Of a stretch of 64,000 bases of DNA, positions 1 through 9,693 are shown piece after piece. The number at the start of each line of letters is the position of its first letter. Positions within the stretch are counted from its first letter, which is position 1. Where the stretch lies: contig NZ_CP007029.1 of NCBI RefSeq assembly GCF_000227685.2, forward strand, positions 2,702,501-2,766,500. The letters are read 5' to 3'. A program made the translations under genes and the position numbers. This stretch comes from Thioalkalivibrio paradoxus ARh 1 (GTDB taxonomy: Bacteria > Pseudomonadota > Gammaproteobacteria > Ectothiorhodospirales > Ectothiorhodospiraceae). The notes under the pieces were generated by a model that saw only the letters and a program-made list of their open reading frames with translations, searched no databases and was not told the DNA's origin.

Positions 1-2558
1 AGCCCATTGTGGCCGCGAATGGCGATCTTCTGGGTACCATCGCGAACTATGGGGACCGGGTTCGCGATCCGGACCACGACAACCTGAAGGCACTGGAATG
101 GGCCGCCGGGGTAGCGGCGCTGGCGATCGGGAAACTGCGCGCGGAGCAGGCACTGCGGCTGAGTACGCAGCGCCTGAAGGAGGCGCAGCGTGTCGCCAAT
201 ATCGGCGACTGGGAACTGGATCTCGTCCACGATCGACTGACCTGGTCCGAAGAGGTCTTCCGGATCTTCGAACTCGACAGCACCGTCTCTCCAGCCACAT
301 ACCAGGGGTTCCTGGACCTCGTGCACCCGGAGGACCGCGAGCGCGTCGACACCGCCTACCGGCGATCGCTCGAGGCGCGGGAACCGTACTCGGTCGAACA
401 CCGGGTTCCTTTTCCCGATGGCCGCGTCAAGTTCGTCCACGAACGCGCGGAACACCACTTCAATGATGACGGAAATCTGCTGCGTTCCCTCGGCACCGTA
501 CAGGACATCACCGAGCAGGAACTCGCACGCCAGCGGCTCCGACACCTTTCCGCCATTGTGGAACGTTCGCCGGTCGTCGCGATGACCTGGCGCAACGAGC
601 CAGGCTGGCCGCCGGACTATGTGACCGACAACGTTCGCCAGTTCGGCTACCAGCCGGATGATTTCCTATCGGAATCCATCACCTATGCGCAACTGATCCA
701 TCCCGAGGATCTTCCCGCAATCGAGCGCGACGTGGCCCGCTACGTGGCCCACGGTCCCGACGAATACCGGCAGCAATACCGCCTGCGCCATGGCGATGGT
801 CACTGGATCTGGATCGAGGATCACACCTGGCTGACCCGGGATCCCGCGGGCCAGGTGACCGCGATCCATGGGGTGTTGATGGATATTTCGGAAAAACAGC
901 GCATCCACGCGGAACTGGACGAATACCGCCAGCACCTGGAAACCCTGGTGACCCAGCGCACCGTGGAACTGGAGGACGCCCGGCAGCGTGCCGAGGCTGC
1001 GAACGCTGCGAAGAGCGTCTTTCTCGCCAACATGTCGCACGAGATCCGGACGCCATTGAATGCGATTCTGGGGCTGACCCACCTGATGCGAGCGCAGGCG
1101 TCCTCGATCGATACCGAACGGCTCGACAAGATCGAGGCTTCCGGCCACCACCTGTTGTCGCTGATCAGCGACATTCTCGACCTGTCAAAGATCGAGGCGG
1201 GCCGCCTGCAACTCGAAGACACGGATTTCCACCTCTCCGCAGTGCTCAACAGCGTACGTGCGATGATCGCCGAACAGGCCGGGGCCAAGGGGCTGGAGAT
1301 TCGGGTGGATACCGAAGCAATGCCGGCCTGGGTGCATGGGGATCCCACCCGCCTGCGCCAGGCGCTGCTCAACTACGCGACCAATGCCGTCAAGTTCACC
1401 GAGCGGGGGTACGTCGAACTGCGCGCGCGGCTGCTGGACGACGATGGCCACAGCCTGCGGGTGCGGTTCGAGGTAAAGGATACCGGGATCGGCATCGAGC
1501 AGGAGAAGCTTCCGGAACTCTTTCAGGCCTTTCAGCAGGCCGACGCGTCAACGACGCGCCGGTATGGCGGCAGTGGTCTGGGGCTGGTGATCACGCGGCG
1601 CCTGGTGGAATTGATGCACGGAGATGTGGGAGTAGAGAGCACCCCGAACGTTGGCAGCACGTTCTGGTTCAGCCTGCGGCTGGAGCGCGGGCACGGTGCT
1701 GAACCGCACGCCACACCGGCGCAGACGCAGGCGGATCCGGCACACAGCCTGCGCCAGCGATATCGCGGAGCAAACGTGCTTCTGGTGGAGGACAACGCCA
1801 TCAACCGCGAAGTCGCGACGGAACTGTTACGCAGCGTCGAAATGACGGTGGATCTGGCGGAGGACGGGCAGCAAGCAGTGCATCGGGCGCGCCAACGGAC
1901 CTACGACCTGGTATTGATGGACATCCAGATGCCGCAAATGGATGGCCTGGAGGCCACGCGAACGATACGCACGCTGCCGGGCTGGGATGCCGTGCCGATT
2001 CTGGCGATGACCGCGAACGCGTTCGAAGAGGACCGACAGGTTTGTCTTGCAGCAGGCATGAACGACTTCGTCAGCAAGCCGGTGGAACCACGCGATCTCT
2101 ATCAACTGTTGCTGAAATGGCTGCAGGCCGCCCGGACTGAGCCGGGGGCTCCCAAACCGGATGCACGCGAAACTCGGGGTGAGTCAGAGGATCTGCGGAC
2201 ACGGCTGACAGCGATCGATGGTCTCGATCTGGACGCCGGGCTGAAAATCGCGCGCGGCCGTTTCAGCTTTCTGGTCCGGCTGTTGTCCCTGTTCCTCGAG
2301 CACCACGGCGACGATCCGGCACGGTTGAGGCAACTGGCCGCGGCGGGCGACCGCACCGGGCTGAAGGAGACCGCGCACGCCCTCAAGAGCGCCGCTGGCA
2401 ACGTCGGTGCGCGGCGCGTATCCGAGCATGCCGCAAGGCTTCAGGCCGCGGCAGCGGATGACGCGCGCGAGGTCGAGAACGAGGCGCAGGCGCTCGCGCA
2501 GATGCTGGAACAACTTTGCGAGCGCCTGCGCGCAGAACTCGAGGCCCCTCGTGCCTGA
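1..2558 (+). CDS. Hybrid sensor histidine kinase/response regulator with Hpt domain (5' end outside window)
   Basis: Multistep phosphorelay kinase. The frame is open to the left edge and the first possible start (GTG at 9) lies in what looks like the end of a GAF domain, so the gene begins upstream. Counting from that GTG: GAF tail about 1-45, two PAS/PAC sensor modules about 55-300, a coiled coil about 300-335, HisKA with the phospho-acceptor His344 in [14 protein letters not shown], HATPase with the N box [10 protein letters not shown] and G boxes DTGIGI and GGSGLGL, a receiver domain with Asp638 in [10 protein letters not shown] and the conserved KP pair, and a C-terminal Hpt domain with His790 in HALKSAAGN. 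No transmembrane segment is visible in this part. The signal is expected to pass His-Asp-His to an unlinked regulator; no partner is adjacent. The ligand cannot be told from sequence. Confidence 0.95.
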   Translation, partial: PIVAANGDLLGTIANYGDRVRDPDHDNLKALEWAAGVAALAIGKLRAEQALRLSTQRLKEAQRVANIGDWELDLVHDRLTWSEEVFRIFELDSTVSPATYQGFLDLVHPEDRERVDTAYRRSLEAREPYSVEHRVPFPDGRVKFVHERAEHHFNDDGNLLRSLGTVQDITEQELARQRLRHLSAIVERSPVVAMTWRNEPGWPPDYVTDNVRQFGYQPDDFLSESITYAQLIHPEDLPAIERDVARYVAHGPDEYRQQYRLRHGDGHWIWIEDHTWLTRDPAGQVTAIHGVLMDISEKQRIHAELDEYRQHLETLVTQRTVELEDARQRAEAANAAKSVFLANMSHEIRTPLNAILGLTHLMRAQASSIDTERLDKIEASGHHLLSLISDILDLSKIEAGRLQLEDTDFHLSAVLNSVRAMIAEQAGAKGLEIRVDTEAMPAWVHGDPTRLRQALLNYATNAVKFTERGYVELRARLLDDDGHSLRVRFEVKDTGIGIEQEKLPELFQAFQQADASTTRRYGGSGLGLVITRRLVELMHGDVGVESTPNVGSTFWFSLRLERGHGAEPHATPAQTQADPAHSLRQRYRGANVLLVEDNAINREVATELLRSVEMTVDLAEDGQQAVHRARQRTYDLVLMDIQMPQMDGLEATRTIRTLPGWDAVPILAMTANAFEEDRQVCLAAGMNDFVSKPVEPRDLYQLLLKWLQAARTEPGAPKPDARETRGESEDLRTRLTAIDGLDLDAGLKIARGRFSFLVRLLSLFLEHHGDDPARLRQLAAAGDRTGLKETAHALKSAAGNVGARRVSEHAARLQAAAADDAREVENEAQALAQMLEQLCERLRAELEAPRA

Positions 2559-2636
2559 AATCGCTTTGCTGCCCGTAGCTGCGGGTCGCGATGACCGGCG
2601 CCAGGATCCGCGCCGCGCGGGGCCGTCACCAAGCGC

Positions 2637-2876
2637 TCAGTCCGGCCAGATTCTCCGGCCGCTCTGGTAGGGATCTGCCGTCGCTCGGACCGCCGGTTGC
2701 GCAGTGTCCCCCGAACGGGCGTGGCCCTGGGCGGCATCACGCTGCACGGGCTTCGCCGCGTTGCCGCCGGCTGCCGGGGTCTTGCGTGTAGCGGATCTCG
2801 AGCCCGGCGTGGGGCCGCTCTTGGCCTTGCGGATGGAATCCATCAGGCGGCGTTCGGTTCGGTTTTCAGTCGTCAT
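2637..2876 (-). CDS. Small basic, disordered partner protein of the ParA-type ATPase (McdB-like candidate)
   Basis: A 79-residue protein. Its ATG overlaps the ParA stop codon as ATGA (2876-2873), so the two are translationally coupled. The N terminus is charged and probably helical (TERRLMDSIRKAKSG). The rest is low-complexity, rich in Ala, Gly, Pro, Gln and Arg, and ends in SGRRIWPD with Trp77 two residues from the end. Small disordered cargo adaptors beside an orphan ParA are typical of positioning systems. Alpha-carboxysome McdB proteins are described as short, disordered and carrying an invariant tryptophan at or near the C terminus, which this matches. No carboxysome gene lies in the window, so the McdB assignment is an inference. 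A ParG-like DNA-binding partner or a different cargo adaptor is possible. Confidence 0.75.
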   Translation of the reverse strand: MTTENRTERRLMDSIRKAKSGPTPGSRSATRKTPAAGGNAAKPVQRDAAQGHARSGDTAQPAVRATADPYQSGRRIWPD

Positions 2877-3508
2877 GTCGAGGGGGAGAAGATCTCCGTA
2901 ATCAAGTCGTTGATCTCGGCCGCCGCGGCTTCCCCGCGGCGACCTGCCTGGAACACGCTGCGGCCCTCCAGCACGCAGTGGCGGTGGATCGAGCGGCGCC
3001 GCAACGAGGCGCGCGCCACCGGCAGGTCCAGTTCCCGCGCGGCCTCCGGCATCAGCCGCGACAGCGTCGTGCGGGGTTCGGTCTGGCTCATCACGATCAG
3101 CGCGCGCAGGCCAGGGTTCTCCTGACGCATCTTCTCGATGATCCGGGCAATGTGGCTCGTCGCCCAGAGGTCCATCGGCGACGGCTGCACCGGAATCAGC
3201 ACGTATTCGGCGATGCGCAGCGCGTGTTCCGTCTGGGGAGCCTTGATCGACGGCGGACAGTCGATGACCACATGCGTATGGGCTTCCCTGAGCGCGCCCA
3301 CGGTCTTGCCAAGCCCGTAGGCCGCGGCGACCACCGCAGGCAGTCCCGAACGCTCGTCGCCGATCAGGCGCCACTGATAGGCCGACTGCTGCGGATCGGC
3401 GTCGACGATCACCACCGAATCCTGCCGCGACAGGCCCGCCGCAAGGTTCAGCGTCAGCGTGGTCTTGCCAGTGCCGCCCTTGTTTCCGACGACGGCCAGA
3501 ATGCTCAT
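2873..3508 (-). CDS. ParA/MinD-family ATPase (orphan partitioning or positioning ATPase)
   Basis: A 211-residue P-loop ATPase of the Walker-type partitioning family. The N terminus carries the deviant Walker A box GNKGGTGKTT with the signature lysine, then VIVDADPQQS (Walker A') and HVVIDCPP (Walker B). The length matches small ParA/ParF/McdA proteins that lack an N-terminal HTH. The ATG at 3508 is chosen because GGAGG lies just upstream and the protein then starts directly at the first beta strand; a longer in-frame ORF adds 14 unlikely residues. Such ATPases form ATP-dependent gradients on the nucleoid that space plasmids, chemoreceptor clusters or carboxysomes. There is no parB or parS nearby; the only partner is the overlapping 79-residue protein, which argues for positioning of a protein cargo rather than DNA partition. 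Confidence 0.92.
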   Translation of the reverse strand: MSILAVVGNKGGTGKTTLTLNLAAGLSRQDSVVIVDADPQQSAYQWRLIGDERSGLPAVVAAAYGLGKTVGALREAHTHVVIDCPPSIKAPQTEHALRIAEYVLIPVQPSPMDLWATSHIARIIEKMRQENPGLRALIVMSQTEPRTTLSRLMPEAARELDLPVARASLRRRSIHRHCVLEGRSVFQAGRRGEAAAAEINDLITEIFSPST

Positions 3509-3949
3509 GTTCTCACCGCCTCCAAGACAAGTGACGTGGGCTCGCGGCACCGTGCCTGGCTTCGCACGCGCTCATGGCCGCGAGCCGTGTCCACGATTGC
3601 GGTCGCTCGCAATGTTGCGCGGCACCGCCGGCGCGCAGGTCTTGGCGACGCTAGCACGCGCCATCGGGGCGGTCAACGAGGAGGCTCGGGACCTGTCATG
3701 AGGCCGATCGTTGGCAGGAACACGAAGCAGCTGGAACTGGATCTGTCGGCAGGCGTCGAACAGGGGTAAGGCAACAACACAGCACGGCGGGCTGCTTTCC
3801 CTGGCCCGACATCACAGGGCATGCCGGAACAGTTCAGGGCGGCGGTCACACGCTCCGCCCACGTAGGGCTGCGCAGGCACGATAGCCTGGCCGGTGCGAA
3901 GTGGCATGACTATGCTTTAGAACATCCGTAGGAGGAGGTCACAGACGCT
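3509..3949. other. Intergenic region between divergent parA-like gene and prkA
   Basis: A 441-bp divergent region. It must hold the promoters of the parA-like gene (leftward) and of prkA (rightward), but I see no convincing hexamer pair. A strong Shine-Dalgarno GGAGGAGG at 3931-3938 precedes prkA. A 23-codon ORF at 3698-3769 lacks support. No repeat or RNA gene recognised. Confidence 0.5.
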
Positions 3950-5896
3950 ATGGATTTCGCGGAAACCCTGATCGCCCAGTACGCGCGGGACTACCAGAAA
4001 CGGCAGGAAGCGGAGATGCCGCTGACGAAGTATCTGGAAGCCTGTGCCGACGATCCGATGCTGTACGCGACTGCCGCTGAACGGCTGGTAGCCGCGATCG
4101 GGGACCCGAAGGTCGTCGACACATCCAAGGACGAGCGACTCGGGCGCGTCTTCCTGAACCGGACGATCAAGATCTATCCGGCGTTCGAGGACTTCTACGG
4201 CATGGAGGAAACCGTCGAGCGCATCGTCGGCTTCTTCCGCTACGCCGCACAGGGCCTGGAGGAGCACAAGCAGATTCTCTATCTGCTCGGGCCCGTGGGT
4301 GGCGGCAAGTCGTCGCTGGCCGAGCGCCTGAAAGCGTTGATGGAAAAGCACCCGATCTACGTGCTGAAAGCCGGCGACGAACTCTCGCCGGTGTTCGAAA
4401 GCCCGCTCGGCCTCTTCGATCCCGAAACGCACGGACCGGAACTGGAGACCCGCTTCGGTATCCCGAAGCGCCGGCTGACCGGATTGATCTCGCCCTGGGC
4501 GGTCAAGCGGCTGGACGAGTTCGGCGGCGACCTGTCGCGCTTCTCCGTGGTGCGCCTGTATCCGTCGCGGCTGCGCCAGATCGCGGTCGCGAAGACCGAG
4601 CCCGGCGACGAAAACAACCAGGACATCTCGTCGCTGGTCGGCAAGGTCGATATCCGCAAGCTCGAACTCTATAGCCAGAACGACACCGACGCCTACAACT
4701 ACTCCGGCGGCCTGAACCGCGCGAACCAGGGCATCCTGGAATTCGTGGAAATGTTCAAGGCCCCGATCAAGATGCTGCACCCGCTGCTGACCGCGACCCA
4801 GGAAGCCAACTACGTCGGCACCGAGAACATCGGCGCGATCCCGTTCCAGGGCATCATCATGGCGCACTCGAACGAAGCCGAGTGGCAGACCTTCCGCAAC
4901 AACCGCAACAACGAGGCGTTCCTCGACCGGATCTCGGTGATCAAGGTGCCCTACTGCCTGCGCGCGACCGAAGAGCGGCAGATCTACGAGAAGCTGATCC
5001 GCAGCAGCGAGCTGAGCGAGGCTCCCTGCGCCCCGTCCACGCTGGATCTGCTCGCGAAGTTCTCGGTGCTCACGCGGCTGAAAGAGCACGAGAATTCCAG
5101 CCTGCACTCGAAGATGCGCATTTACGACGGCGAAAGCCTGAAGGACACCGACCCGAAGGCCAAATCGATGCAGGAATACCGCGACGTCGCCGGCGTCAAC
5201 GAGGGGATGACCGGCGTTTCGACCCGCTTCGCGTTCAAGGTGCTCTCCGAAACCTTCAACTACGACAATCGCGAGGTCGCGGCCGATCCGGTGCATCTGC
5301 TGTACATGCTGGACCAGTCGATCCGCCGCGAGCAGTTCCCGGACGAAACCGAACGCCGCTACCTGGAATTCATCAAGACCGAACTCGCGCCGCGCTACGC
5401 GGATTTCATCGGTAACGAAATCCAGAAGGCCTATCTCGAGTCCTACCACGACTTCGGCCAGAACCTGTTCGAGCGCTACGTCGCCTACGCCGATGCCTGG
5501 ATCGAGGACCACGACTTCAAGGATCCCGACACCGGGCAGATGCTCGACCGCGGCTCCCTGAACCAGGAACTGTCCAAGATCGAGAAGGCCGCAGGAATCG
5601 CGAACCCGAAGGACTTCCGCAACGAGGTGGTCAAATTCGCGCTGCGTGCCCAGGCGAACCAGGGCGGGAAGATGCCGTCGTGGACCTCGTACGAGAAGAT
5701 CCGCGAGGTGATCGAAAAACGCATGTTCAGCCAGGTCGAGGATCTCCTCCCGGTAATCAGCTTCGGCACCAAGGCGGACTCGGAACTCGAACGCAAGCAC
5801 AGCGACTTCGTGCAGCGCATGGTCGAGCGAGGCTACACCGAGCGCCAGGTACGCCGGCTGGTCGAGTGGTACATGCGTGTGAAACAGGCGGGCTGA
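3950..5896 (+). CDS. prkA: PrkA-family serine protein kinase (YeaG)
   Basis: A cytoplasmic AAA+/kinase-type protein of 648 residues, matching E. coli YeaG (about 644). The N-terminal AAA region carries the P-loop GPVGGGKS at residues 114-121, and the C-terminal third is the PrkA kinase-like domain. Translation is strong: GGAGGAGG sits 11 nt before the ATG. It is followed by yeaH 28 nt downstream and then spoVR, the conserved trio found across proteobacteria, where it is linked to stationary-phase and nitrogen-stress responses (in E. coli yeaGH depends on sigma-54/NtrC). The substrate is not evident from sequence. The arrangement points to one operon and one functional module. Confidence 0.97.
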   Translation: MDFAETLIAQYARDYQKRQEAEMPLTKYLEACADDPMLYATAAERLVAAIGDPKVVDTSKDERLGRVFLNRTIKIYPAFEDFYGMEETVERIVGFFRYAAQGLEEHKQILYLLGPVGGGKSSLAERLKALMEKHPIYVLKAGDELSPVFESPLGLFDPETHGPELETRFGIPKRRLTGLISPWAVKRLDEFGGDLSRFSVVRLYPSRLRQIAVAKTEPGDENNQDISSLVGKVDIRKLELYSQNDTDAYNYSGGLNRANQGILEFVEMFKAPIKMLHPLLTATQEANYVGTENIGAIPFQGIIMAHSNEAEWQTFRNNRNNEAFLDRISVIKVPYCLRATEERQIYEKLIRSSELSEAPCAPSTLDLLAKFSVLTRLKEHENSSLHSKMRIYDGESLKDTDPKAKSMQEYRDVAGVNEGMTGVSTRFAFKVLSETFNYDNREVAADPVHLLYMLDQSIRREQFPDETERRYLEFIKTELAPRYADFIGNEIQKAYLESYHDFGQNLFERYVAYADAWIEDHDFKDPDTGQMLDRGSLNQELSKIEKAAGIANPKDFRNEVVKFALRAQANQGGKMPSWTSYEKIREVIEKRMFSQVEDLLPVISFGTKADSELERKHSDFVQRMVERGYTERQVRRLVEWYMRVKQAG

Positions 5897-5924
5897 ACCG
5901 CCGGCAGAGGAGGAGCCCGATCCC

Positions 5925-7205
5925 GTGGTCAACATCGTCGACCGGCGCCTCAACCCGAAGGACAAGAGCCTGGCCAACCGCCAGCGCTTCATCCGGCGTG
6001 CGAAGCGGCAGATCCTCGATGCGGTGCGCGATGTCTCGGCGAAGCGCAAGGTCACCGAGGTCGGCCAGGGCGAGGAAGCGATCCGCATCCCGTCAGACGG
6101 CCTGCAGGAACCTTCTTTCCGCAAGGCTGCCGGCACCGGCGTGCGCCGCCACGTGGTCCCGGGCAACAAGGAATACCGTGCCGGCGACACGATCCCGCGT
6201 CCCGAGGGCGGCGGCGGACGCGGCTCCGGCGGCAGCCCCGACGGCGAGGGCGAGGACGAGTTCCAGTTCACCGTAAGCCGCGACGAGTTCCTCGACCTGT
6301 TCTTCGAGAATCTCGAACTGCCCGACCTTGCGCGCACACAGCTCTCGAAGGTCGAGCAGCAGGGAGTCCAGCGCGCGGGGTATTCGGTATCCGGCTCGCC
6401 GGCCACGCTGAACCTGACGCGGACGATGCGCAATTCGCTGTCGCGCCGGCTCGCACTGCACCGACCCAAGCGCGACGAGATCCTCGAGCTCGACCGCGAG
6501 ATCGATCGGCTCGAGCGCTCGGGCAAGGATCCGGAGCGCTTGCGGGAGCTGATCGGCGAACGCGAGGCGCTGACCCGGCGCTCGCGTCTGATCCCCTACA
6601 TCGACCCGATCGACCTGCGCTACAACCGCTACGTGCCGACCCCGCGCCCGATCTCGCAGGCGGTGATGTTCTGCCTGATGGACGTCTCCGGCTCGATGAC
6701 CGAGGACATGAAGGATCTCGCGAAGCGCTTCTTCATGCTGCTGTACCTGTTTCTCGAGCGGCGCTACCGGCACGTGGACATCGTGTTCATCCGCCACACC
6801 CACATCGCTCAGGAGGTCGACGAGGAAACGTTCTTCTACTCGCGCGAGACCGGCGGCACCCTGGTTTCGCCTGCGCTCGACGAGATGGAGCGGGTCGTGC
6901 GCGAGCGCTATCCGCCGGGCGAGTGGAACATTTACGCGGCGCAGGCCTCGGACGGCGACAACACGCCTGCGGACAACCCGGTCGCTTTCCAAACGATGGA
7001 AGAAACCATCCTGCCGCTGTGCCGGTATTTCGCGTACATCGAAGTCGGCGAGGAGCGCGGCTGGGAGGCGACGACCACGCTGTGGGAGGTCTATGCCCGC
7101 CTGGTTGCGGGCGGACACCCGATCGCGATGCGCAAGGTGAAGCAACGTGCGGACATCTTCCCGGTGTTCCGGGACTTGTTCACCCCCGCGGAGCTGAGGG
7201 CCTGA
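5925..7205 (+). CDS. yeaH: YeaH/YhbH family protein (DUF444) with von Willebrand factor A-like domain
   Basis: A 426-residue partner of PrkA. The N terminus is highly basic (NIVDRRLNPKDKSLANRQRF), followed by a Gly/Asp-rich linker at about residues 90-115 and a C-terminal VWA fold with a MIDAS motif DVSGSM starting at Asp253. The GTG at 5925 is taken as start because it is preceded by GGAGGAG and gives the family's usual N terminus. It lies between prkA and spoVR and ends 1 nt before the spoVR ATG, implying translational coupling. VWA-type proteins often work with AAA+ ATPases, which fits a complex with PrkA, but the biochemical role is not established. Confidence 0.96.
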   Translation: MVNIVDRRLNPKDKSLANRQRFIRRAKRQILDAVRDVSAKRKVTEVGQGEEAIRIPSDGLQEPSFRKAAGTGVRRHVVPGNKEYRAGDTIPRPEGGGGRGSGGSPDGEGEDEFQFTVSRDEFLDLFFENLELPDLARTQLSKVEQQGVQRAGYSVSGSPATLNLTRTMRNSLSRRLALHRPKRDEILELDREIDRLERSGKDPERLRELIGEREALTRRSRLIPYIDPIDLRYNRYVPTPRPISQAVMFCLMDVSGSMTEDMKDLAKRFFMLLYLFLERRYRHVDIVFIRHTHIAQEVDEETFFYSRETGGTLVSPALDEMERVVRERYPPGEWNIYAAQASDGDNTPADNPVAFQTMEETILPLCRYFAYIEVGEERGWEATTTLWEVYARLVAGGHPIAMRKVKQRADIFPVFRDLFTPAELRA

Positions 7206-7206
7206 A

Positions 7207-8760
7207 ATGACCCGCAGCCTCGAATCCGACGCCCGGCTGCTCTATACCGGCCCCGACTGGGACTACCGCTTGGTGCGCAAGGCCTTCGACGCGATCGAAC
7301 GGATCGCGGTGGACGAGATGGGCCTGAACCCCTATCCCAGCCAGGTCGAGGTGATCAGCTCGGAACAGATGCTCGATGCCTATGCGTCGATGGGCATGCC
7401 GCTGTTCTACCGCCACTGGTCGTTCGGCAAGCACTTCGCGCGCGACGAGATGCTCTACCGCAAGGGCATGACCGGGCTCGCCTACGAGATCGTGATCAAC
7501 TCCAACCCCTGCCTCTGCTACATCATGGAAGAGAACACCATGACGATGCAGACGCTGGTGATGGCCCACGCGGCCTTCGGGCACAGCCATTTCTTCCGCA
7601 ACAACCAGTTGTTCAAGGCCTGGACCGACGCCGACTCGATCCTCGATTATCTCGATTTCGCGAAACGCTATGTCAGCGAGTGCGAGGAGCGCTACGGCGC
7701 CGATGCGGTCGAAACGGTGCTCGATTCCGCGCATGCGCTGATGAGCCACGGCGTACACCGTTACCCGCGGCGTACCCTGAACCTGAAACAGGAGATGGAA
7801 CGCGAGCGCGAGCGCCGCCGTTTCCAGGAACAGACTTTCAGCGATCTCTGGCGCACCCTGCCCCACCGCGACCCGGACGGTGGCGACGACGACCCGGATC
7901 TCGACGCCCGCCAGCACCGCCTCGGCCTGCCCGAGGAGAACCTGCTGTACTTCCTGGAGAAGCACGCGCCGCGGCTGGCCCACTGGCAGCGCGAGATCCT
8001 GCGGATCGTGCGCGTGGTCGCCCAGTATTTCTATCCCCAGCGCCAGACCAAGGTGATGAACGAGGGCTGCGCCACCACGGTGCACTACGCGATCATGAGC
8101 CGACTGCACCAGACCGGCCAGATCACCGACGGGGCATTCATGGAATTCCTGCACGCCCATACCAACGTGGTCTTCCAGCCCGAGTTCGACGACCCCCGCT
8201 TTTCCGGCATCAACCCCTACGCACTGGGTTTCGGCATCCTGCAGGATCTGAAACGCGTCTGCGAGGACCCCACCGACGAGGATCGGCACTGGTTTCCGGA
8301 CATCGCCGGCAACGGTGACGCGCTCGGCACCTGGAAGACCGCTTGGGCGGAATACCGCGACGAGAGTTTCATCCTGCAATTCCTGAGCCCGCGGCTGATG
8401 CGCGAATGGCGGCTGTTCTCGGTGCTCGACGACGCCGACGAGCGCAACCTGATCGTCGACGCGATCCACGACGATTCCGGATACCGCGACCTGCGCCGGG
8501 CGCTGGCGGCCCAGTACGATCTGGCCCGCCACGAGCCGGACATCCAGGTGGTCGACGTGGACCTCGCCGGCGACCGGCGCCTGGTGCTCGAACACCGCGT
8601 GCTGGACGGGCGTCTGCTGGAGGAGCGCAACACGCTGATGGTGCTGCGCCACCTGGCGAACCTGTGGGGATACCCGGTCACCCTGGCCGAGGTGGACGCG
8701 CGCGACCAGCACGTCCTCCATCTGTACGACGACGTCGAACCCGATCGAGTCATCGCCTGA
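7207..8760 (+). CDS. spoVR: SpoVR family protein
   Basis: A cytoplasmic protein of 517 residues with SpoVR/YcgB signatures such as EENTMTMQTLVMAHAAFGHS and NEGCATTVHY, both rich in His/Glu/Asn, and the family's full length. The family was named for a Bacillus spore-cortex gene but occurs widely in non-sporulating bacteria next to prkA and yeaH, as here. It is the last gene of the trio, starting 1 nt after the yeaH stop codon. The conserved His and Glu residues suggest metal binding, which is inference. Its molecular activity is unknown. Confidence 0.96.
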   Translation: MTRSLESDARLLYTGPDWDYRLVRKAFDAIERIAVDEMGLNPYPSQVEVISSEQMLDAYASMGMPLFYRHWSFGKHFARDEMLYRKGMTGLAYEIVINSNPCLCYIMEENTMTMQTLVMAHAAFGHSHFFRNNQLFKAWTDADSILDYLDFAKRYVSECEERYGADAVETVLDSAHALMSHGVHRYPRRTLNLKQEMERERERRRFQEQTFSDLWRTLPHRDPDGGDDDPDLDARQHRLGLPEENLLYFLEKHAPRLAHWQREILRIVRVVAQYFYPQRQTKVMNEGCATTVHYAIMSRLHQTGQITDGAFMEFLHAHTNVVFQPEFDDPRFSGINPYALGFGILQDLKRVCEDPTDEDRHWFPDIAGNGDALGTWKTAWAEYRDESFILQFLSPRLMREWRLFSVLDDADERNLIVDAIHDDSGYRDLRRALAAQYDLARHEPDIQVVDVDLAGDRRLVLEHRVLDGRLLEERNTLMVLRHLANLWGYPVTLAEVDARDQHVLHLYDDVEPDRVIA

Positions 8761-8840
8761 GCTGTCTCGGGCGAACGCTGTCGCCGGGCAAACGTCCAAT
8801 GCCCGATCATGGGCCGCGCAGGATGCGCAAAGGGGGTGCG

Positions 8841-9650
8841 ATGGGGTCACGCGACGAAGACAACGCGGGCGGCGCCGGCATGCGCCGGCGGCTGTACCTG
8901 CATCTGGAACCGACCGCCTGGCCACGCACGGGGCTGTCACCGGCGAACGTCGCGATCGCGGTCCTGATCGTGTCGGCAGCGCTGCTGGCGATCCTCGAAA
9001 CCGAGGACACCCTGCGTAGCGGCGCGCCCCGGTTCTTCCTGTTCGCGGAACTGCTGATCGTGCTGGCGTTCTCGGTGGAATACCTGGCGCGGCTGTACGC
9101 GGCAGGCGAGGATCCGCGCTATCGCGGGCTGTGGGGCCGCCTGCGCTACATGCGTACCTGGTGGGCGATCATCGACCTGCTCGCGATCCTGCCGTTCCTG
9201 GTCACGATGGGGGCGCAGAACACGTTCCTGCTCCGGCTGCTCAAGCTGCTCCGGCTATTGCGGCTGTCGCGGCTCGGCCGTTTCTCCCGCGCCTGGGCCG
9301 CGATTTCCGAGGCGATCCACCTGCGCCGGTTCGAACTGATGCTGAGCTTCGCCGCGGCCGGCATGCTGCTGATCCTGTCCAGCGCCTGCCTCTACCTCGT
9401 CGAGGGCGGCGCGCAGCCCGAAGCGTTCGGCAGCATTCCCCGCGCATTGTGGTGGAGCGTGGCGACACTCACCACGGTCGGCTACGGCGACGTGACGCCG
9501 ATCACGGCCCCCGGAAGAATTCTCGCGGGCATCACCGCGCTGGCCGGAATCGGACTGATCGCACTGCCCACCGGAGTGCTGGCCTCCGCGTTCAGCGACG
9601 CGCTGCGCCGCCAGGCGGCACAAGACCGGAGCGGCCCGCCGGGAGAATGA
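8841..9650 (+). CDS. Voltage-gated-type potassium channel (6-TM ion transporter)
   Basis: A 269-residue inner-membrane channel. S1-S3 are hydrophobic helices at about 35-115. An S4-like helix follows with arginines or lysines every third or fourth residue (LLRLLKLLRLLRLSRLGR, about 127-150). The pore loop carries a canonical K+ selectivity filter TVGYGD at residues 212-217, followed by S6. The ATG at 8841 is chosen over in-frame ATGs at 8823 and 8799 because AGGGGGT lies 4 nt before it. The gene starts 80 nt after spoVR and converges on a second channel-like gene. It has no cytoplasmic RCK or cyclic-nucleotide domain, so gating is probably by voltage alone. Confidence 0.9.
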   Translation: MGSRDEDNAGGAGMRRRLYLHLEPTAWPRTGLSPANVAIAVLIVSAALLAILETEDTLRSGAPRFFLFAELLIVLAFSVEYLARLYAAGEDPRYRGLWGRLRYMRTWWAIIDLLAILPFLVTMGAQNTFLLRLLKLLRLLRLSRLGRFSRAWAAISEAIHLRRFELMLSFAAAGMLLILSSACLYLVEGGAQPEAFGSIPRALWWSVATLTTVGYGDVTPITAPGRILAGITALAGIGLIALPTGVLASAFSDALRRQAAQDRSGPPGE

Positions 9651-9693
9651 CCGCTGCGGGTCCGCGCATCGCGCCGGGCGGTGGGATGGCCGG

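Noticed and set aside
3698-3769. A 23-codon ORF (MRPIVGRNTKQLELDLSAGV...) upstream of prkA
   Set aside because: The upstream GAGGAGG is too far from the ATG, there is no homology, and such short frames arise often in GC-rich DNA.
3902-3918. Sigma-54-like element TGGCATGACTATGCTT before prkA
   Set aside because: Between the GG and GC dinucleotides there are 9 bases instead of 10; this spacing is usually inactive, even though yeaGH in E. coli is sigma-54 dependent.
3917-6526. An 869-codon ORF on the minus strand
   Set aside because: It runs antisense to prkA and yeaH; the translation is Arg/Val/Gly-biased with no domains, as expected from third-position GC bias.
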